From: Planctomycetota bacterium
Lineage (GTDB): Bacteria > Planctomycetota > UBA8742 > UBA2392
Direction: 5' to 3'
DNA: 64,000 nucleotides
Assembly: GCA_020638635.1 (NCBI GenBank)
Contig: JACKIE010000007.1
Coordinates: 1-64,000 of the forward strand
In this document: piece after piece, positions 33,472-41,304 of the stretch
How positions within the stretch are numbered: the stretch's first letter is position 1
How the letters are laid out: every line of letters begins with the position of its first letter
The notes under the pieces: generated by a model
Databases searched by the model: none
What the model saw: only the letters and a program-made list of their open reading frames with translations
Told to the model about the DNA's origin: nothing
Program-made: the position numbers and the translations under genes

Positions 33472-33792
33472 ATGTCGTCAGTGCGCGAAAGCCTTCGGAT
33501 GGAAAGCCGCGACTACAGCCTGCTGGCCGTGGCGGTCATGTTCGTGATTTTCGGGCTGGCGGTCAGCAACAGCGTGATCCCCAACTACCACGAGCAGCAG
33601 TCCCTCGAGAAGCGCAAGACCGAGCTGCAGCGCAACGTGGAAGCCGCCAAGGCCGAAAACGCCCGCATCGCCGACGAAATCGAAGCCCTGGACGACCCCT
33701 ACTACATGGCCGACTGGCTGCGCACCAAGCTCGGCTATCGCGACGTGCCGGTATTGGTAGACCAGCCCCGGCCGGAAGGCCGGGGGAACTAG
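33472..33792 (+). CDS. FtsB/DivIC-family septum formation protein
   Basis: The 106-residue protein has a short cytoplasmic N-terminus, one membrane helix (about residues 19-37, LLAVAVMFVIFGLAVSNSV), a coiled coil (EQQSLEKRKTELQRNVEAAKAENARI) and the hallmark end DDPYYMADWLRTKLGYRD, matching the DPxYIE..AR..LG motif of FtsB/DivIC. These proteins link early and late parts of the divisome. The ATG at 33472 is preferred over the GTG at 33460 because GGGAGA sits seven bases upstream of it. Downstream the spacer is filled with repeats. Confidence 0.9.
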   Translation: MSSVRESLRMESRDYSLLAVAVMFVIFGLAVSNSVIPNYHEQQSLEKRKTELQRNVEAAKAENARIADEIEALDDPYYMADWLRTKLGYRDVPVLVDQPRPEGRGN

Positions 33793-33845
33793 CATCGAAG
33801 CCGGGTAGAACAGCAAACTGGGTCCCTACAAAGCTCAGGCGGCCG

Positions 33846-33921
33846 GGCGTGAGGCGTTTGGCGTGAGGCGTGGGCAACTGCAAGGGCTTTAGCTCGCGCC
33901 GCACGCCGCACGCCTCCTGCC
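33846..33921. repeat. Heptamer-periodic hairpin (GC-rich type)
   Basis: The left arm is four 7-base units of the type GGCGTGA (33846-33873); the right arm is four units of the type GCACGCC (33894-33921), their reverse complement with small changes; the loop is 20 bases. It lies 54 bases after the divIC-like gene. Confidence 0.85.
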
Positions 33922-33953
33922 CCGTACCAAACCTGTGCTTCGTGTGGACCCAA

Positions 33954-34051
33954 CAACAGCAAATTTCCAATAACCAGTTTTCAATTACCAGTTGGACCGC
34001 AAGCGCAGCCCAATTGGTAACTGAAAATTGGTTATTGGCAATTCGCTGTTG
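33954..34051. repeat. Heptamer-periodic hairpin (AT-rich type), 42-base arms
   Basis: Six units starting with CA (for example CAATAAC, CAGTTTT) at 33954-33995 are matched by six units ending in TG (for example GTTATTG, AAAATTG) at 34010-34051. The arms pair over 37 of 42 positions around a 14-base loop. The base composition is far more AT-rich than the surroundings. Together with 33846-33921 and 34102-34133 it fills the 341-base spacer, which holds no gene. Confidence 0.9.
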
Positions 34052-34101
34052 CGAGCCACGCGAACACAGCGATGGCGGCCAGTCAGCCGAACCTCGAAAA
34101 C

Positions 34102-34133
34102 GGGGACAGTCCCCAACGGCGGGGACAGTCCCC
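34102..34133. repeat. Two GGGGACAGTCCCC palindromes touching the mogA stop
   Basis: Copies at 34102-34114 and 34121-34133 are 19 bases apart. The second ends at the base next to the minus-strand TAA stop of mogA (34134-34136). They are the reverse complement of the copies at 3312-3342. Confidence 0.85.
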
Positions 34134-34682
34134 TTAAGACCGCTTCTTGGCATGCTTCGGCCGGAAAGCTTTGCAGTATTCCTCGTCGGTCTCGAGGTAC
34201 GGGCCTTCCAGCAGGTCGATGCAATACGGGATGGCGGGGAACACGGCCATCAGGCAGTCGTGGATGGCGGGCGGATTGCCGGGCAGGTTCACGATCAGCG
34301 TGTTGCCGCGAATGCCGGCCGTCTGGCGCGACAGGATGGCCGTGGGCACCGCCTTGAGGCTCTCGGCGCGCATCAGCTCGCCGAACCCGGGCATCATTTT
34401 GCCGCACACGGCCGCCGTGGCGTCGGGGGTAACGTCGCGCAGGGCGGGGCCTGTGCCGCCGGTGGTGACTACCAGGCAGCACTGCTCGTCGTCGCAGAGG
34501 TCGATCAGGGTTTCCTGGATGATGTCGATTTCGTCGGGGATCACGACCTCGACGGCCTCCCAGTCGCTGACCAGGATCTTGTGGAGTTCGTCCAGGATGG
34601 CGGGGCCGCCCTTGTCTTCGTACTCGCCGCGCGCGGCGCGGTCGGAGACGGTCACGATACCGATGCGTGCAGGTTCAGTCAT
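34134..34682 (-). CDS. mogA: Molybdopterin adenylyltransferase (MogA family)
   Basis: The 182-residue protein has the MoCF_biosynth fold: IGIVTVSDRAARGEYEDKGGP at the start, the pterin-binding TTGGTGPALRDVTPDAT, and LPGNPPAIHDCL. MogA adenylates molybdopterin ahead of metal insertion. Length is normal. No other molybdenum cofactor genes are nearby, and no molybdoenzyme is visible in the window. The ATG at 34682 has no strong ribosome site. A tRNA gene on the same strand lies 85 bases upstream of it. Confidence 0.93.
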   Translation of the reverse strand: MTEPARIGIVTVSDRAARGEYEDKGGPAILDELHKILVSDWEAVEVVIPDEIDIIQETLIDLCDDEQCCLVVTTGGTGPALRDVTPDATAAVCGKMMPGFGELMRAESLKAVPTAILSRQTAGIRGNTLIVNLPGNPPAIHDCLMAVFPAIPYCIDLLEGPYLETDEEYCKAFRPKHAKKRS

Positions 34683-34766
34683 GGCATGGTTTTAGCCACG
34701 GATTCGCACGGATAAACACAGAAAAGAAAACCGCCCGCGTCTGGTTTCGCGGGCGGTGCTTCAAGA

Positions 34767-34841
34767 TGGTTGGCCCACAGGGACTCGAACCCCAAATACC
34801 TGAACCAGAATCAGGTGTGTTACCAATTACACCATGGGCCA
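34767..34841 (-). tRNA. tRNA-Gln (anticodon CTG), CCA encoded
   Basis: On the minus strand the acceptor arms TGGCCCA (34841-34835) and TGGGCCA (34777-34771) pair fully, with U1-A72 as expected for glutamine tRNAs. The anticodon stem CCTGA/TCAGG encloses the loop TTCTGGT, giving anticodon CTG. The T loop GGTTCGAGTCC is standard. Discriminator A and an encoded CCA follow (34770-34767). Confidence 0.96.
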
Positions 34842-34999
34842 GCGGGCGTAAACGTAGCTCAGGCTCCGGGGGCGTCAAGGCCCGGGCCAAGCGCAATTCC
34901 GCGCGTGACACCCGCCCTTTCCGGTGGCAACATCCCGCCCGAAACCGTATTAGCCGCATGCGGACTTTCCGCCGGTCGGGGCCGTCAGGAGCTATGCAG

Positions 35000-36031
35000 A
35001 TGCAGGAATTGAAGACCCGTTTCTGGACACGCCTTTCCTTTGCCGCGCTGGCGCTGGCGCTGCTGGCCGGCGCTTTCACCGGCGGCGTGCTGGTCAACGC
35101 CAATGCCGACGCTCAGCCGGCCGCACCGCCCGAGCCGCGGCGCACGGCCTACATCGACTTCCTCAGCCTGCTGAAGAAAGACAAGCCCCTGGCGATCAAG
35201 CAGGTCGAGATCGCCCAGGACGTCGAACGCAACATGGCCGACATCGAGAAACGATGGGGCGAGGAAATCAAGGCCCAGGAAGAGATCAAGCGCTCCCGGT
35301 TGCCCGACACCCGCGACTACCGCAAAGCGATGGAAAAGCAGCTCGATGCCGCGCGCAGCATGTATGAAGAAAAGCTGCGCTTCGAACAGCTGGCGCAAGA
35401 GGACCTTCGCAGCTTCGGCATCGAGAGGTTCCAGGCTCTGCAGAACCTGGCCAGGGATGAGGCCAAGCAGCGCGGTTACAATGAAGTGCTGAACATCGTG
35501 CGCAAGATTGAGGAAGTCTCCGCCCAGGAGGACAGCTTCCAGGCGCTGCAGCAGCAGTTGCTGATCAGCCCGGTGCTTTACTTCGAAGAAACGCACGACA
35601 TCACCGACGCCGTGCAAGCCGCGGCGGACAAGCTGTGGGGCTCGACAATCACCATGAAACCCTACAACGCCGAAACGGGCGTGGGCGGCATCAGCTTCGT
35701 GGTCCAGGGCGGTGCCGAGGCTCTCAAGCGCAACGCTGAAGGTGAAATTGAAATCCGACTGGGCCAGAGCGGCGAGTTCAAGGTTCAGGTGCTTGACAAA
35801 GACGCGCCTGCGGAGGGCGCGGCCGCCGAAGTGGACTGGATCAAGCGAGGCCTTGATACGGGCGAGCTTGGCAAGAAGGGTGAATACAAAGCACCGGACG
35901 CCTTCCCGGTGGCGGCAGGAGACACCTTCACCGTCACCGTCCGCAGCAAGAAGGACCCCACCATCAGCGAGGAAGTGACCATCCGCCTGCTGGACAAGGA
36001 CGGCAAGCCCATGCCGCCCAAGGACAACTAA
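35000..36031 (+). CDS. OmpH/Skp-like periplasmic protein with C-terminal beta domain
   Basis: The 343-residue product has a signal peptide (core LSFAALALALLAGAFTGGVL) and a long, charged helical region (about 60-170: KQVEIAQDVERNMADIEKRW..., YRKAMEKQLDAARSMYEEKL), the layout of Skp/OmpH chaperones that carry outer-membrane proteins. A second, beta-rich region (about 215-343) is additional to normal Skp. Position supports the call: it precedes lpxD as skp does in many Gram-negative bacteria. Two ATGs are six bases apart (34994, 35000); 35000 has better spacing from AGGAG. The skp assignment is moderate, as Skp-like coiled regions are poorly conserved. Confidence 0.75.
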   Translation: MQELKTRFWTRLSFAALALALLAGAFTGGVLVNANADAQPAAPPEPRRTAYIDFLSLLKKDKPLAIKQVEIAQDVERNMADIEKRWGEEIKAQEEIKRSRLPDTRDYRKAMEKQLDAARSMYEEKLRFEQLAQEDLRSFGIERFQALQNLARDEAKQRGYNEVLNIVRKIEEVSAQEDSFQALQQQLLISPVLYFEETHDITDAVQAAADKLWGSTITMKPYNAETGVGGISFVVQGGAEALKRNAEGEIEIRLGQSGEFKVQVLDKDAPAEGAAAEVDWIKRGLDTGELGKKGEYKAPDAFPVAAGDTFTVTVRSKKDPTISEEVTIRLLDKDGKPMPPKDN

Positions 36032-36054
36032 CGGGCAACCAGACGGGGGCAGCC

Positions 36055-37176
36055 ATGAAGCTCAAGGATCTGGCACAGGTCTGCGGCGGCAAACTGGAGG
36101 GCGACGGCGAGCGCGAAATCCTCGACGTCGGCCGTATCGACGGCGCCACCAGCCAGCAGGTCTGCTTCATCGCCGACAAGAAGTACCTGCCCTTGCTTGA
36201 GAAAGCGCGTCCGGGGGCAGTGATCGCCGCACCCGGCATGGCGCTGCCGCAGGGCACGCCGGTGGTGCGCGCCGACGACCCTGACCTGGCGTTCAGCAAG
36301 GCGCTGGCGGCCCTGCGCGGCGAGCCGATGCGCCCGCTGCCCGGAATATCCGAGCACACGGTGATCGGCGAGCACTTCGAGATGGGCGAGAACGCCAGCG
36401 TGGGCGCGTTCAGCTACATCGGCGCCGGCGTGAAGCTGGGCAAGAACGTGATCATCCACCCGCACTGCTATGTCGGCGACGCGGTCACGATCGGCGACGA
36501 CAGCGTGGTGTACCCGCACGTCACGATCATGGAGCGCTGCAGCATCGGCAAGCGCTGCACGCTGCACCCGGGCGTGCGTATCGGCGCCGACGGCTTCGGC
36601 TACCACTTCGTGCAGGGCAAGTTCGTGAAGGCGCCCCAGCGCGGCACGGTGGTGCTGGAAGACGAGGTCGAGGTCGGGGCCAACGCCACCATCGACCGCG
36701 CGCGCTTCGACGTCACGCTGGTCAAGCGCGGCACCAAGATCGACAACCTGGTGCAGATCGCCCACAACGTGCAGGTCGGCCAAAGCTGCGTGATCGCCGC
36801 CCTCAGCGGCGTCGCTGGCAGCGCGGTACTCAAGGACTACGTGCAGCTCGGCGGCGGATCGGGTGTGGCCGACCACATCACCATCGGCATGGGCGCCAAG
36901 ATCGCCGCCAAGACCGGCGTGATGCAGGACGTCAATCCGGGCATGCGCATGGCGGGCCTGCCGGCCGACGAAGGCAAGGCCTTCATGCGCCGCGAAGCCG
37001 CGGTGCGCAGGCTGCCGGAGCTGGTCAAGCAGATCCGCGAGCTGCAGGCCACGGTGGCCAAGCTGACCGGCAAGGTAGGCGGCTTCGAGCCCGTGGACGA
37101 AGAAGAAGAAATCAACGAGCCCGAGCCCGGCACCGTAACCCGCTTCATCCGCAACCGCCCCAAGCCGGAAGAGTAG
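36055..37176 (+). CDS. lpxD: UDP-3-O-acylglucosamine N-acyltransferase
   Basis: The 373-residue enzyme adds the second (N-linked) acyl chain to UDP-3-O-acyl-glucosamine in lipid A synthesis. It has an N-terminal uridine-binding domain (MKLKDLAQVCGGKLEGDGER...), a left-handed beta-helix made of hexapeptide repeats (about 100-300) with the catalytic H237 in IAHNVQVG, GADGFGY at 178-183, and a C-terminal helical extension (RRLPELVKQIRELQATVAKL). About thirty further acidic residues at the end are longer than usual. It is the second gene of the ompH-lpxD-lpxC-fabZ cluster. Confidence 0.96.
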   Translation: MKLKDLAQVCGGKLEGDGEREILDVGRIDGATSQQVCFIADKKYLPLLEKARPGAVIAAPGMALPQGTPVVRADDPDLAFSKALAALRGEPMRPLPGISEHTVIGEHFEMGENASVGAFSYIGAGVKLGKNVIIHPHCYVGDAVTIGDDSVVYPHVTIMERCSIGKRCTLHPGVRIGADGFGYHFVQGKFVKAPQRGTVVLEDEVEVGANATIDRARFDVTLVKRGTKIDNLVQIAHNVQVGQSCVIAALSGVAGSAVLKDYVQLGGGSGVADHITIGMGAKIAAKTGVMQDVNPGMRMAGLPADEGKAFMRREAAVRRLPELVKQIRELQATVAKLTGKVGGFEPVDEEEEINEPEPGTVTRFIRNRPKPEE

Positions 37177-37182
37177 CCAGTG

Positions 37183-37230
37183 GCACGCGCATCCTGCGCG
37201 TGCGTAGTTCCACGGGCTTCAAGCCCGTGG
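37183..37230. repeat. Two adjacent small palindromes between lpxD and lpxC
   Basis: GCACGCGCA/TGCGCGTGC (37183-37203, 3-base loop) is followed by CCACGGGCTT/AAGCCCGTGG (37210-37230, single-base centre). Both are perfect. They could terminate or stabilise the lpxD transcript, but look like further members of the region's palindromic repeats. Confidence 0.65.
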
Positions 37231-37276
37231 CTGTTTCCGCCTTCACGACAACCGCCGACACAGGCATATTGGCCGC

Positions 37277-38113
37277 ATGAAACAGACCACGCTTTCCAAG
37301 GCCGTCTCGATGACCGGTACCAGCCTGCATGAGGGCCATCCGGTTACGCTTATCTTGAAACCCGCGACGGCCGGCAGCGGCATCACCATCGTGCGCACGG
37401 ACCGCGGCGGCGCGAAGGTGCACGTGCATCCTCGCAACATCCAGGAAATCCAGCGCCGCACGCTGCTGATGGAAAACGGCGTCGAGGTCCACACCGTTGA
37501 GCACGTGCTGGCGGCACTGTACGGCCTCGGCGTGGACAACGCTGTGCTTGAACTTTCGGCCCCCGAGCCGCCGGCCGGCGACGGCAGCAGCAAGGCGTTC
37601 GTCGAGCTGGTACGCGAAGCCGGCATCGTTGAGCTGGCCGCCGAACGCCCGGAGTTCACGCCGACCGAAACCATCGAGGTGGGCGACGGCAAAGTCTCCA
37701 TCAAGGTCGAGCCGCACGCGGGCGGCCTGGTCGTGAACTACACGCTGGACTACGGCGTGCTGTTCATGCCGCGCACGACCGTCGAGTTCGCCGTCACGCC
37801 GGATAGCTTCGAACAGCAGATCGGCGCCGCCCGCACCTTCTGCCTCGAGAAAGAGGCGCAGATGCTGCAGGCCATGGGCTTCGGCAAGGGCGCCAACACC
37901 CAGAACACGCTGGTGGTCAGCCCGCAGGGCCCCCTTGAAAACTCCCTGCGCTTTGAAGACGAGTACGCCCGCCACAAGCTGCTTGACGTGATCGGCGACC
38001 TGGCGGTTACCGGACTGCGCCTGAACGCGAAAGTCACGGCCGTGAAATCCGGCCACAGCCAGAACCAGCAGATTGCCAAGGCGCTGCGCAAGCAGTACGA
38101 GGAATCCAGATGA
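37277..38113 (+). CDS. lpxC: UDP-3-O-acyl-N-acetylglucosamine deacetylase
   Basis: The 278-residue zinc amidase catalyses the committed step of lipid A synthesis. Zinc ligands are H76 (EHVLAALYGLGVDN), H233 and D237 (HKLLDVIGDL), and the GDGSSKAFVE motif is present. It is not fused to FabZ as in some Bacteroidetes and related bacteria, but its TGA overlaps the ATG of fabZ (ATGA at 38110-38113), so the two are translationally coupled. No ribosome site precedes its own ATG. Confidence 0.96.
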   Translation: MKQTTLSKAVSMTGTSLHEGHPVTLILKPATAGSGITIVRTDRGGAKVHVHPRNIQEIQRRTLLMENGVEVHTVEHVLAALYGLGVDNAVLELSAPEPPAGDGSSKAFVELVREAGIVELAAERPEFTPTETIEVGDGKVSIKVEPHAGGLVVNYTLDYGVLFMPRTTVEFAVTPDSFEQQIGAARTFCLEKEAQMLQAMGFGKGANTQNTLVVSPQGPLENSLRFEDEYARHKLLDVIGDLAVTGLRLNAKVTAVKSGHSQNQQIAKALRKQYEESR

Positions 38114-38574
38114 ACGACTCACCCGCCGAGAATCTTGGGCCGCTCGATATCCAGGGCGTGCTGAACATCGCGCCGCACCGCTACCCGTTCCTGATGGTGG
38201 ACCGGGTCATCGAGCGCACGGCCAACAAGGCCGTCGGCATCAAGAACGTCACCTTCAACGAGCCCTGCTTTATGGGCCACTTCCCCGGCCGTCCGGTCTT
38301 CCCGGGCGTGCTGATGCTGGAGGCGATCGCGCAGGTGGGCGGGCTGCTGGTGCTGGGCCGCGCCGAAAACATGGGCAAGCTCGCATTCTTCACCGGCGCC
38401 GACGAAGTCAGCTGGCGGCGCATGGTGGTGCCCGGCGACCAGATCCGCATCGAGGCCGAGCTGCTGAAAGAACGCCGCGGCCTGTGCGTGGTGAAGGGCG
38501 TCGCCACCGTCGAGGGCGAGCTGGCCTGCGAAGCCACCGTGAAATTCATGGTCACCGAAGAGCGCGCGAAGTAG
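38110..38574 (+). CDS. fabZ: 3-hydroxyacyl-ACP dehydratase
   Basis: The 154-residue hot-dog-fold enzyme dehydrates 3-hydroxyacyl-ACP in fatty acid elongation. The family motifs are clear: [13 protein letters not shown] (23-35), catalytic H57 in [14 protein letters not shown] and E71 in MLEAIAQ. It competes with the lipid A pathway for 3-hydroxyacyl-ACP, which is the usual reason for its coupling to lpxC. LpxA, which normally follows, is absent; the next gene on this strand is a DUF1513-like lipoprotein. Confidence 0.96.
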   Translation: MNDSPAENLGPLDIQGVLNIAPHRYPFLMVDRVIERTANKAVGIKNVTFNEPCFMGHFPGRPVFPGVLMLEAIAQVGGLLVLGRAENMGKLAFFTGADEVSWRRMVVPGDQIRIEAELLKERRGLCVVKGVATVEGELACEATVKFMVTEERAK

Positions 38575-38650
38575 GCCCGGGCGGTTCATATCCCGGCCCG
38601 CCTTGCTATCTTGGCGCCATACGCAGGGCGGTCTTACGCAGGAGCATCCG

Positions 38651-39877
38651 ATGGATCGCTCACGTCGTTCCTTTCTTCATGCAAGCGCGCTGGCCGCTTT
38701 TCTGGCCGGTTGCTCGGGCGGGGGCTCAAACAACGCCGCACCGGCCGCCAACGCCCCGTCGAACGAACCCGCCGGCAACGACGCGCCCGAACCGGAAAAA
38801 GTCAGCTACGAGCCGTCGAACCCCGGAACGCTGATCGGCCCGGGCACCCGCGAGAGAGACGGCAAGCGCGAGCACTGGCTCGCGCTGGTTGACCTGAAGC
38901 TGGTGGACAAGTTCGTCAGCAAAGAAGCCAAGCCGGTGCTGATCCCCATGAGCTTCTTCGGCCACGGAGTGCTGCCGCACCCGCTTGAGCGCACCCGTGT
39001 CGCGATTTTCGCCAAGTGGGGCCCGGGCGCCTGCGAGATCGACCTCGCTGCAAAGCAGGTCACACGCGAGATCCAGCCCACCGCCGGGCGCGAGTTCTAC
39101 GGCCACGGCGCCTGGTCGAAAGACGGCAAGCTGCTCTATGGCGTGGAAGCCGAGCCGCGCAAGGAAGGCGCTTACGACGGCTACGTGGTGATCCGCGACG
39201 CCGACGACATGCGGGTGCTGGGCGAGTTCCCGACCTTCGGCAAGGCCCCGCACGACTGCCACATCCTGGACGATGGCAAGACCCTCGCCATCACCAACGG
39301 CGGCGGCGGGCCGGACAGCGACGTTCCCGGCTGCGTCACCTTCGTGGACATCGCCTCCGAGAAGCTGCTCGAGCGCGTCGAAGTCCCGGTGATGATGGCC
39401 GGCCACCTCGCCATCACCGGCCGCTCCAGCAAGGGTGACCTGGCGATCGGCTGCACCCCGCACAGCCCGCCCGGCAGCGGCCCCGAAGGCTTCAAGACCA
39501 TCCCCGGCGGGTTGATGCTGCGCCCGGCCGGCGGCACCGCCGCCATGATGAGCGAGCCCGCCGACGTGATCGGCACCATGCTGGGCGAAACGCTGAGCCT
39601 GGCGATCCACGCAGGGCTGAACATCGCGGGCGCCACAAACCCGGCCGGCAACACGGTCACCTTCTGGGACATCAAGCAGGGCAAGTTCCTGAAGCGCTTC
39701 GAGTTTGCAGAGGCTTGCGGCATCGCGCTCACGCTCGATCAGCGCTACTTCGTGTGCACCGCGCGCAGCAAGACGGCCGTGCAGATCGTCCGAGCGCGCG
39801 ACCTTGCGCTGGTGGAGGATGCAAGCTTTACGCTTTCCGGCGTGAGCGGTTCTCACTGCATCGTTTATGACTTGTAA
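38651..39877 (+). CDS. DUF1513-like Tat-type lipoprotein, paralogue A
   Basis: The 408-residue product has a Tat-style signal (RSRRSFL) ending in a lipobox (FLAGC), then a low-complexity Asn/Pro/Ala linker (to about 65) and a beta-propeller-like domain. Diagnostic blocks shared with DUF1513 proteins are REFYGHGAWSKDGKLLYGVE, YDGYVVIRDADDMRVLGEF and PHDCHILDDGKTLAITNGGG. The ATG at 38651 has GGAG six bases upstream. A clear paralogue lies at 43595-44809. Export through Tat suggests folding or cofactor loading before export, but no cofactor motif was recognised. Function unknown. Confidence 0.87.
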   Translation: MDRSRRSFLHASALAAFLAGCSGGGSNNAAPAANAPSNEPAGNDAPEPEKVSYEPSNPGTLIGPGTRERDGKREHWLALVDLKLVDKFVSKEAKPVLIPMSFFGHGVLPHPLERTRVAIFAKWGPGACEIDLAAKQVTREIQPTAGREFYGHGAWSKDGKLLYGVEAEPRKEGAYDGYVVIRDADDMRVLGEFPTFGKAPHDCHILDDGKTLAITNGGGGPDSDVPGCVTFVDIASEKLLERVEVPVMMAGHLAITGRSSKGDLAIGCTPHSPPGSGPEGFKTIPGGLMLRPAGGTAAMMSEPADVIGTMLGETLSLAIHAGLNIAGATNPAGNTVTFWDIKQGKFLKRFEFAEACGIALTLDQRYFVCTARSKTAVQIVRARDLALVEDASFTLSGVSGSHCIVYDL

Positions 39878-39962
39878 ACAACCTGCCCGCAGACTGTCAG
39901 AAACTTGCTAAGGACTGGCCGTCCGGATACAACCTTAGGCATTACTAACCGGGAGCACCGCA

Positions 39963-41006
39963 GTGGCACAGCCAGAACGCGTGAAGATTGCCGTGATCGG
40001 CGTCGGGCACCTAGGCAAGAACCACGCGCGTGTGTTGAAAGAACTTCCCTCGGCCGAGCTGGTGGCCGTGGTAGACAACGACCCCAAGAAGGCCGCCGAA
40101 ATCGCCGAGCGCTTCCACACCGAGGCGCTGACTGATTACAAGCAACTGAAGGGCAGGGTGGACGCGGTAACCATCGTCGTCCCCACCCGTCACCACTACG
40201 AGGTGGCAAGCTGGGCCTTCGAGAACGGGCTGCACGCCTTGGTCGAAAAGCCCATGGCCTATACCGTCGAGGAGTGCCACAAGCTCAACGAACTCGCCAA
40301 GAAACACAAGCGCATCCTGCAGGTCGGGCACATCGAGCGCTTCAACCCCGCCCTGTCCAGCATCCGTAACGCCATCAACACCGTTGCCTTCATTGAGGCC
40401 GACCGCCTGTCACCTTACCCGTTCCGTTCCACGGACGTCGGCGTGGTGATGGACGTGATGATCCACGACCTGGACATCATCCTGAGTATCGTGGGCAGCG
40501 AAGTGGAAGACATCCAGGCGGTCTGTACGCCGGTGCTGTCCAAGCGCCATGAAGACATCGCCAGCGTGCGTCTGACCTTCAAGAACGGCAGCGTGGCGAA
40601 CATCACGGCCAGCCGCATCAGCGACAAGTCCGTGCGCAAGATGCGCATCTTCTGCGCCGACCGCTACCTGAACCTGGACTTCGCCGGCAAGCAGGCCTGG
40701 ATCTACAGCAAGACGCCCAAGCTGGACCAGGAGGATTTCCACGTCGAAAACGTGGACATCAGCGGCATCGATGACCTGATGCAGTTCGTGTTCAACGACC
40801 TGATCCGCGTAGAGCAGGTGGTGATCGGCGAAGAAGAACCATTAAAGGAAGAGCTGAAGCACTTTATCCACGCCGTGAAGACAGGCGAGCGGCCCAAAGT
40901 GGGCGGCGAAGAGGGTTTGGCGGCGATTCAACTCGCGCACGACATTCTGGCCGCGGCACGCGAGCACTACAACAAGCACGTACCCGAAGAGCACCGTCGC
41001 TGGTAA
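39963..41006 (+). CDS. Gfo/Idh/MocA oxidoreductase, GnnA-like
   Basis: The 347-residue protein has the N-terminal NAD(P) Rossmann motif VIGVGHLGKNHARVL, the EKPMA active-site lysine motif, and the C-terminal catalytic GHIERFNPALSSI and VMDVMIHDLDIIL blocks. This subtype is often found next to lipid A genes, and in some bacteria (GnnA) oxidises UDP-GlcNAc at C3 to start the GlcNAc3N lipid A variant. The nearby lpxD/lpxC/fabZ agree, but GnnB and LpxA are not in the window. The start is GTG at 39963 with GGGAG eight bases upstream. It is followed by a strong terminator. Confidence 0.85.
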   Translation: MAQPERVKIAVIGVGHLGKNHARVLKELPSAELVAVVDNDPKKAAEIAERFHTEALTDYKQLKGRVDAVTIVVPTRHHYEVASWAFENGLHALVEKPMAYTVEECHKLNELAKKHKRILQVGHIERFNPALSSIRNAINTVAFIEADRLSPYPFRSTDVGVVMDVMIHDLDIILSIVGSEVEDIQAVCTPVLSKRHEDIASVRLTFKNGSVANITASRISDKSVRKMRIFCADRYLNLDFAGKQAWIYSKTPKLDQEDFHVENVDISGIDDLMQFVFNDLIRVEQVVIGEEEPLKEELKHFIHAVKTGERPKVGGEEGLAAIQLAHDILAAAREHYNKHVPEEHRRW

Positions 41007-41044
41007 CCGGCAATTGATCCGCTGAAAACACTGCGTCGTTACCT

Positions 41045-41070
41045 GAAATCGCCCCGACGGGGCGATTTTC
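41045..41070 (+). terminator. Strong hairpin terminator after the Gfo/Idh gene
   Basis: GAAATCGCCCC (41045-41055) pairs perfectly with GGGGCGATTTC-like GGGGCGATTTTC (41059-41070) around a GAC loop, preceded by A-rich and followed by T-rich sequence, so it can work in both directions. Confidence 0.85.
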
Positions 41071-41114
41071 GTTCCCATACGGTGCCATTTCCCGGAGCTG
41101 TTTCCGCTCACCTG

Positions 41115-41195
41115 GTTACCGGAGCTGCCGAGTTCCGTTACCGGCCCGAAACAAGACTTGTAAGTTACTATTTTTAAATGACTTAGGTCGGTAAC
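41115..41195 (+). promoter_or_regulatory. Repeated GTTACCGG motif upstream of the first VWA gene, possible activator sites
   Basis: GTTACCGG occurs at 41115-41122 and 41137-41144, 22 bases apart (about two helical turns), and in reverse as CGGTAAC at 41189-41195. The cluster lies 40-120 bases upstream of the -24/-12 promoter at 41234, the usual place for enhancer-binding-protein sites. This is a guess from pattern; only a partial GGTTACG occurs upstream of the second VWA gene. Confidence 0.35.
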
Positions 41196-41233
41196 AATTT
41201 ACACCGTGACATGCGGGTTAAGCTGCCGGGAAT

Positions 41234-41250
41234 TTGGCACAACCCCTGCT
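41234..41250 (+). promoter_or_regulatory. Sigma-54 (-24/-12) promoter of VWA gene A
   Basis: TTGGCAC followed by five bases and CTGCT: the GG (41236-41237) and GC (41248-41249) are 12 bases apart as required, and only one base of the TTGCW half deviates. Transcription would begin near 41261, giving a leader of about 44 bases to the ATG at 41305. Confidence 0.7.
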
Positions 41251-41304
41251 TTACCCAACATGTTTCCTGGGCTGTTCCCAAACCCAAACTTCGGGAGATT
41301 CAAG

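Noticed and set aside
33846..34051. CRISPR array
   Set aside because: Repeat units are 7 bases without unique spacers, arms are mirrored, and no cas genes are present.
34667..36031. Longer 454-codon version of the OmpH-like gene
   Set aside because: It would translate the antisense of tRNA-Gln; the ribosome site and signal peptide place the start at 35000 (or 34994).
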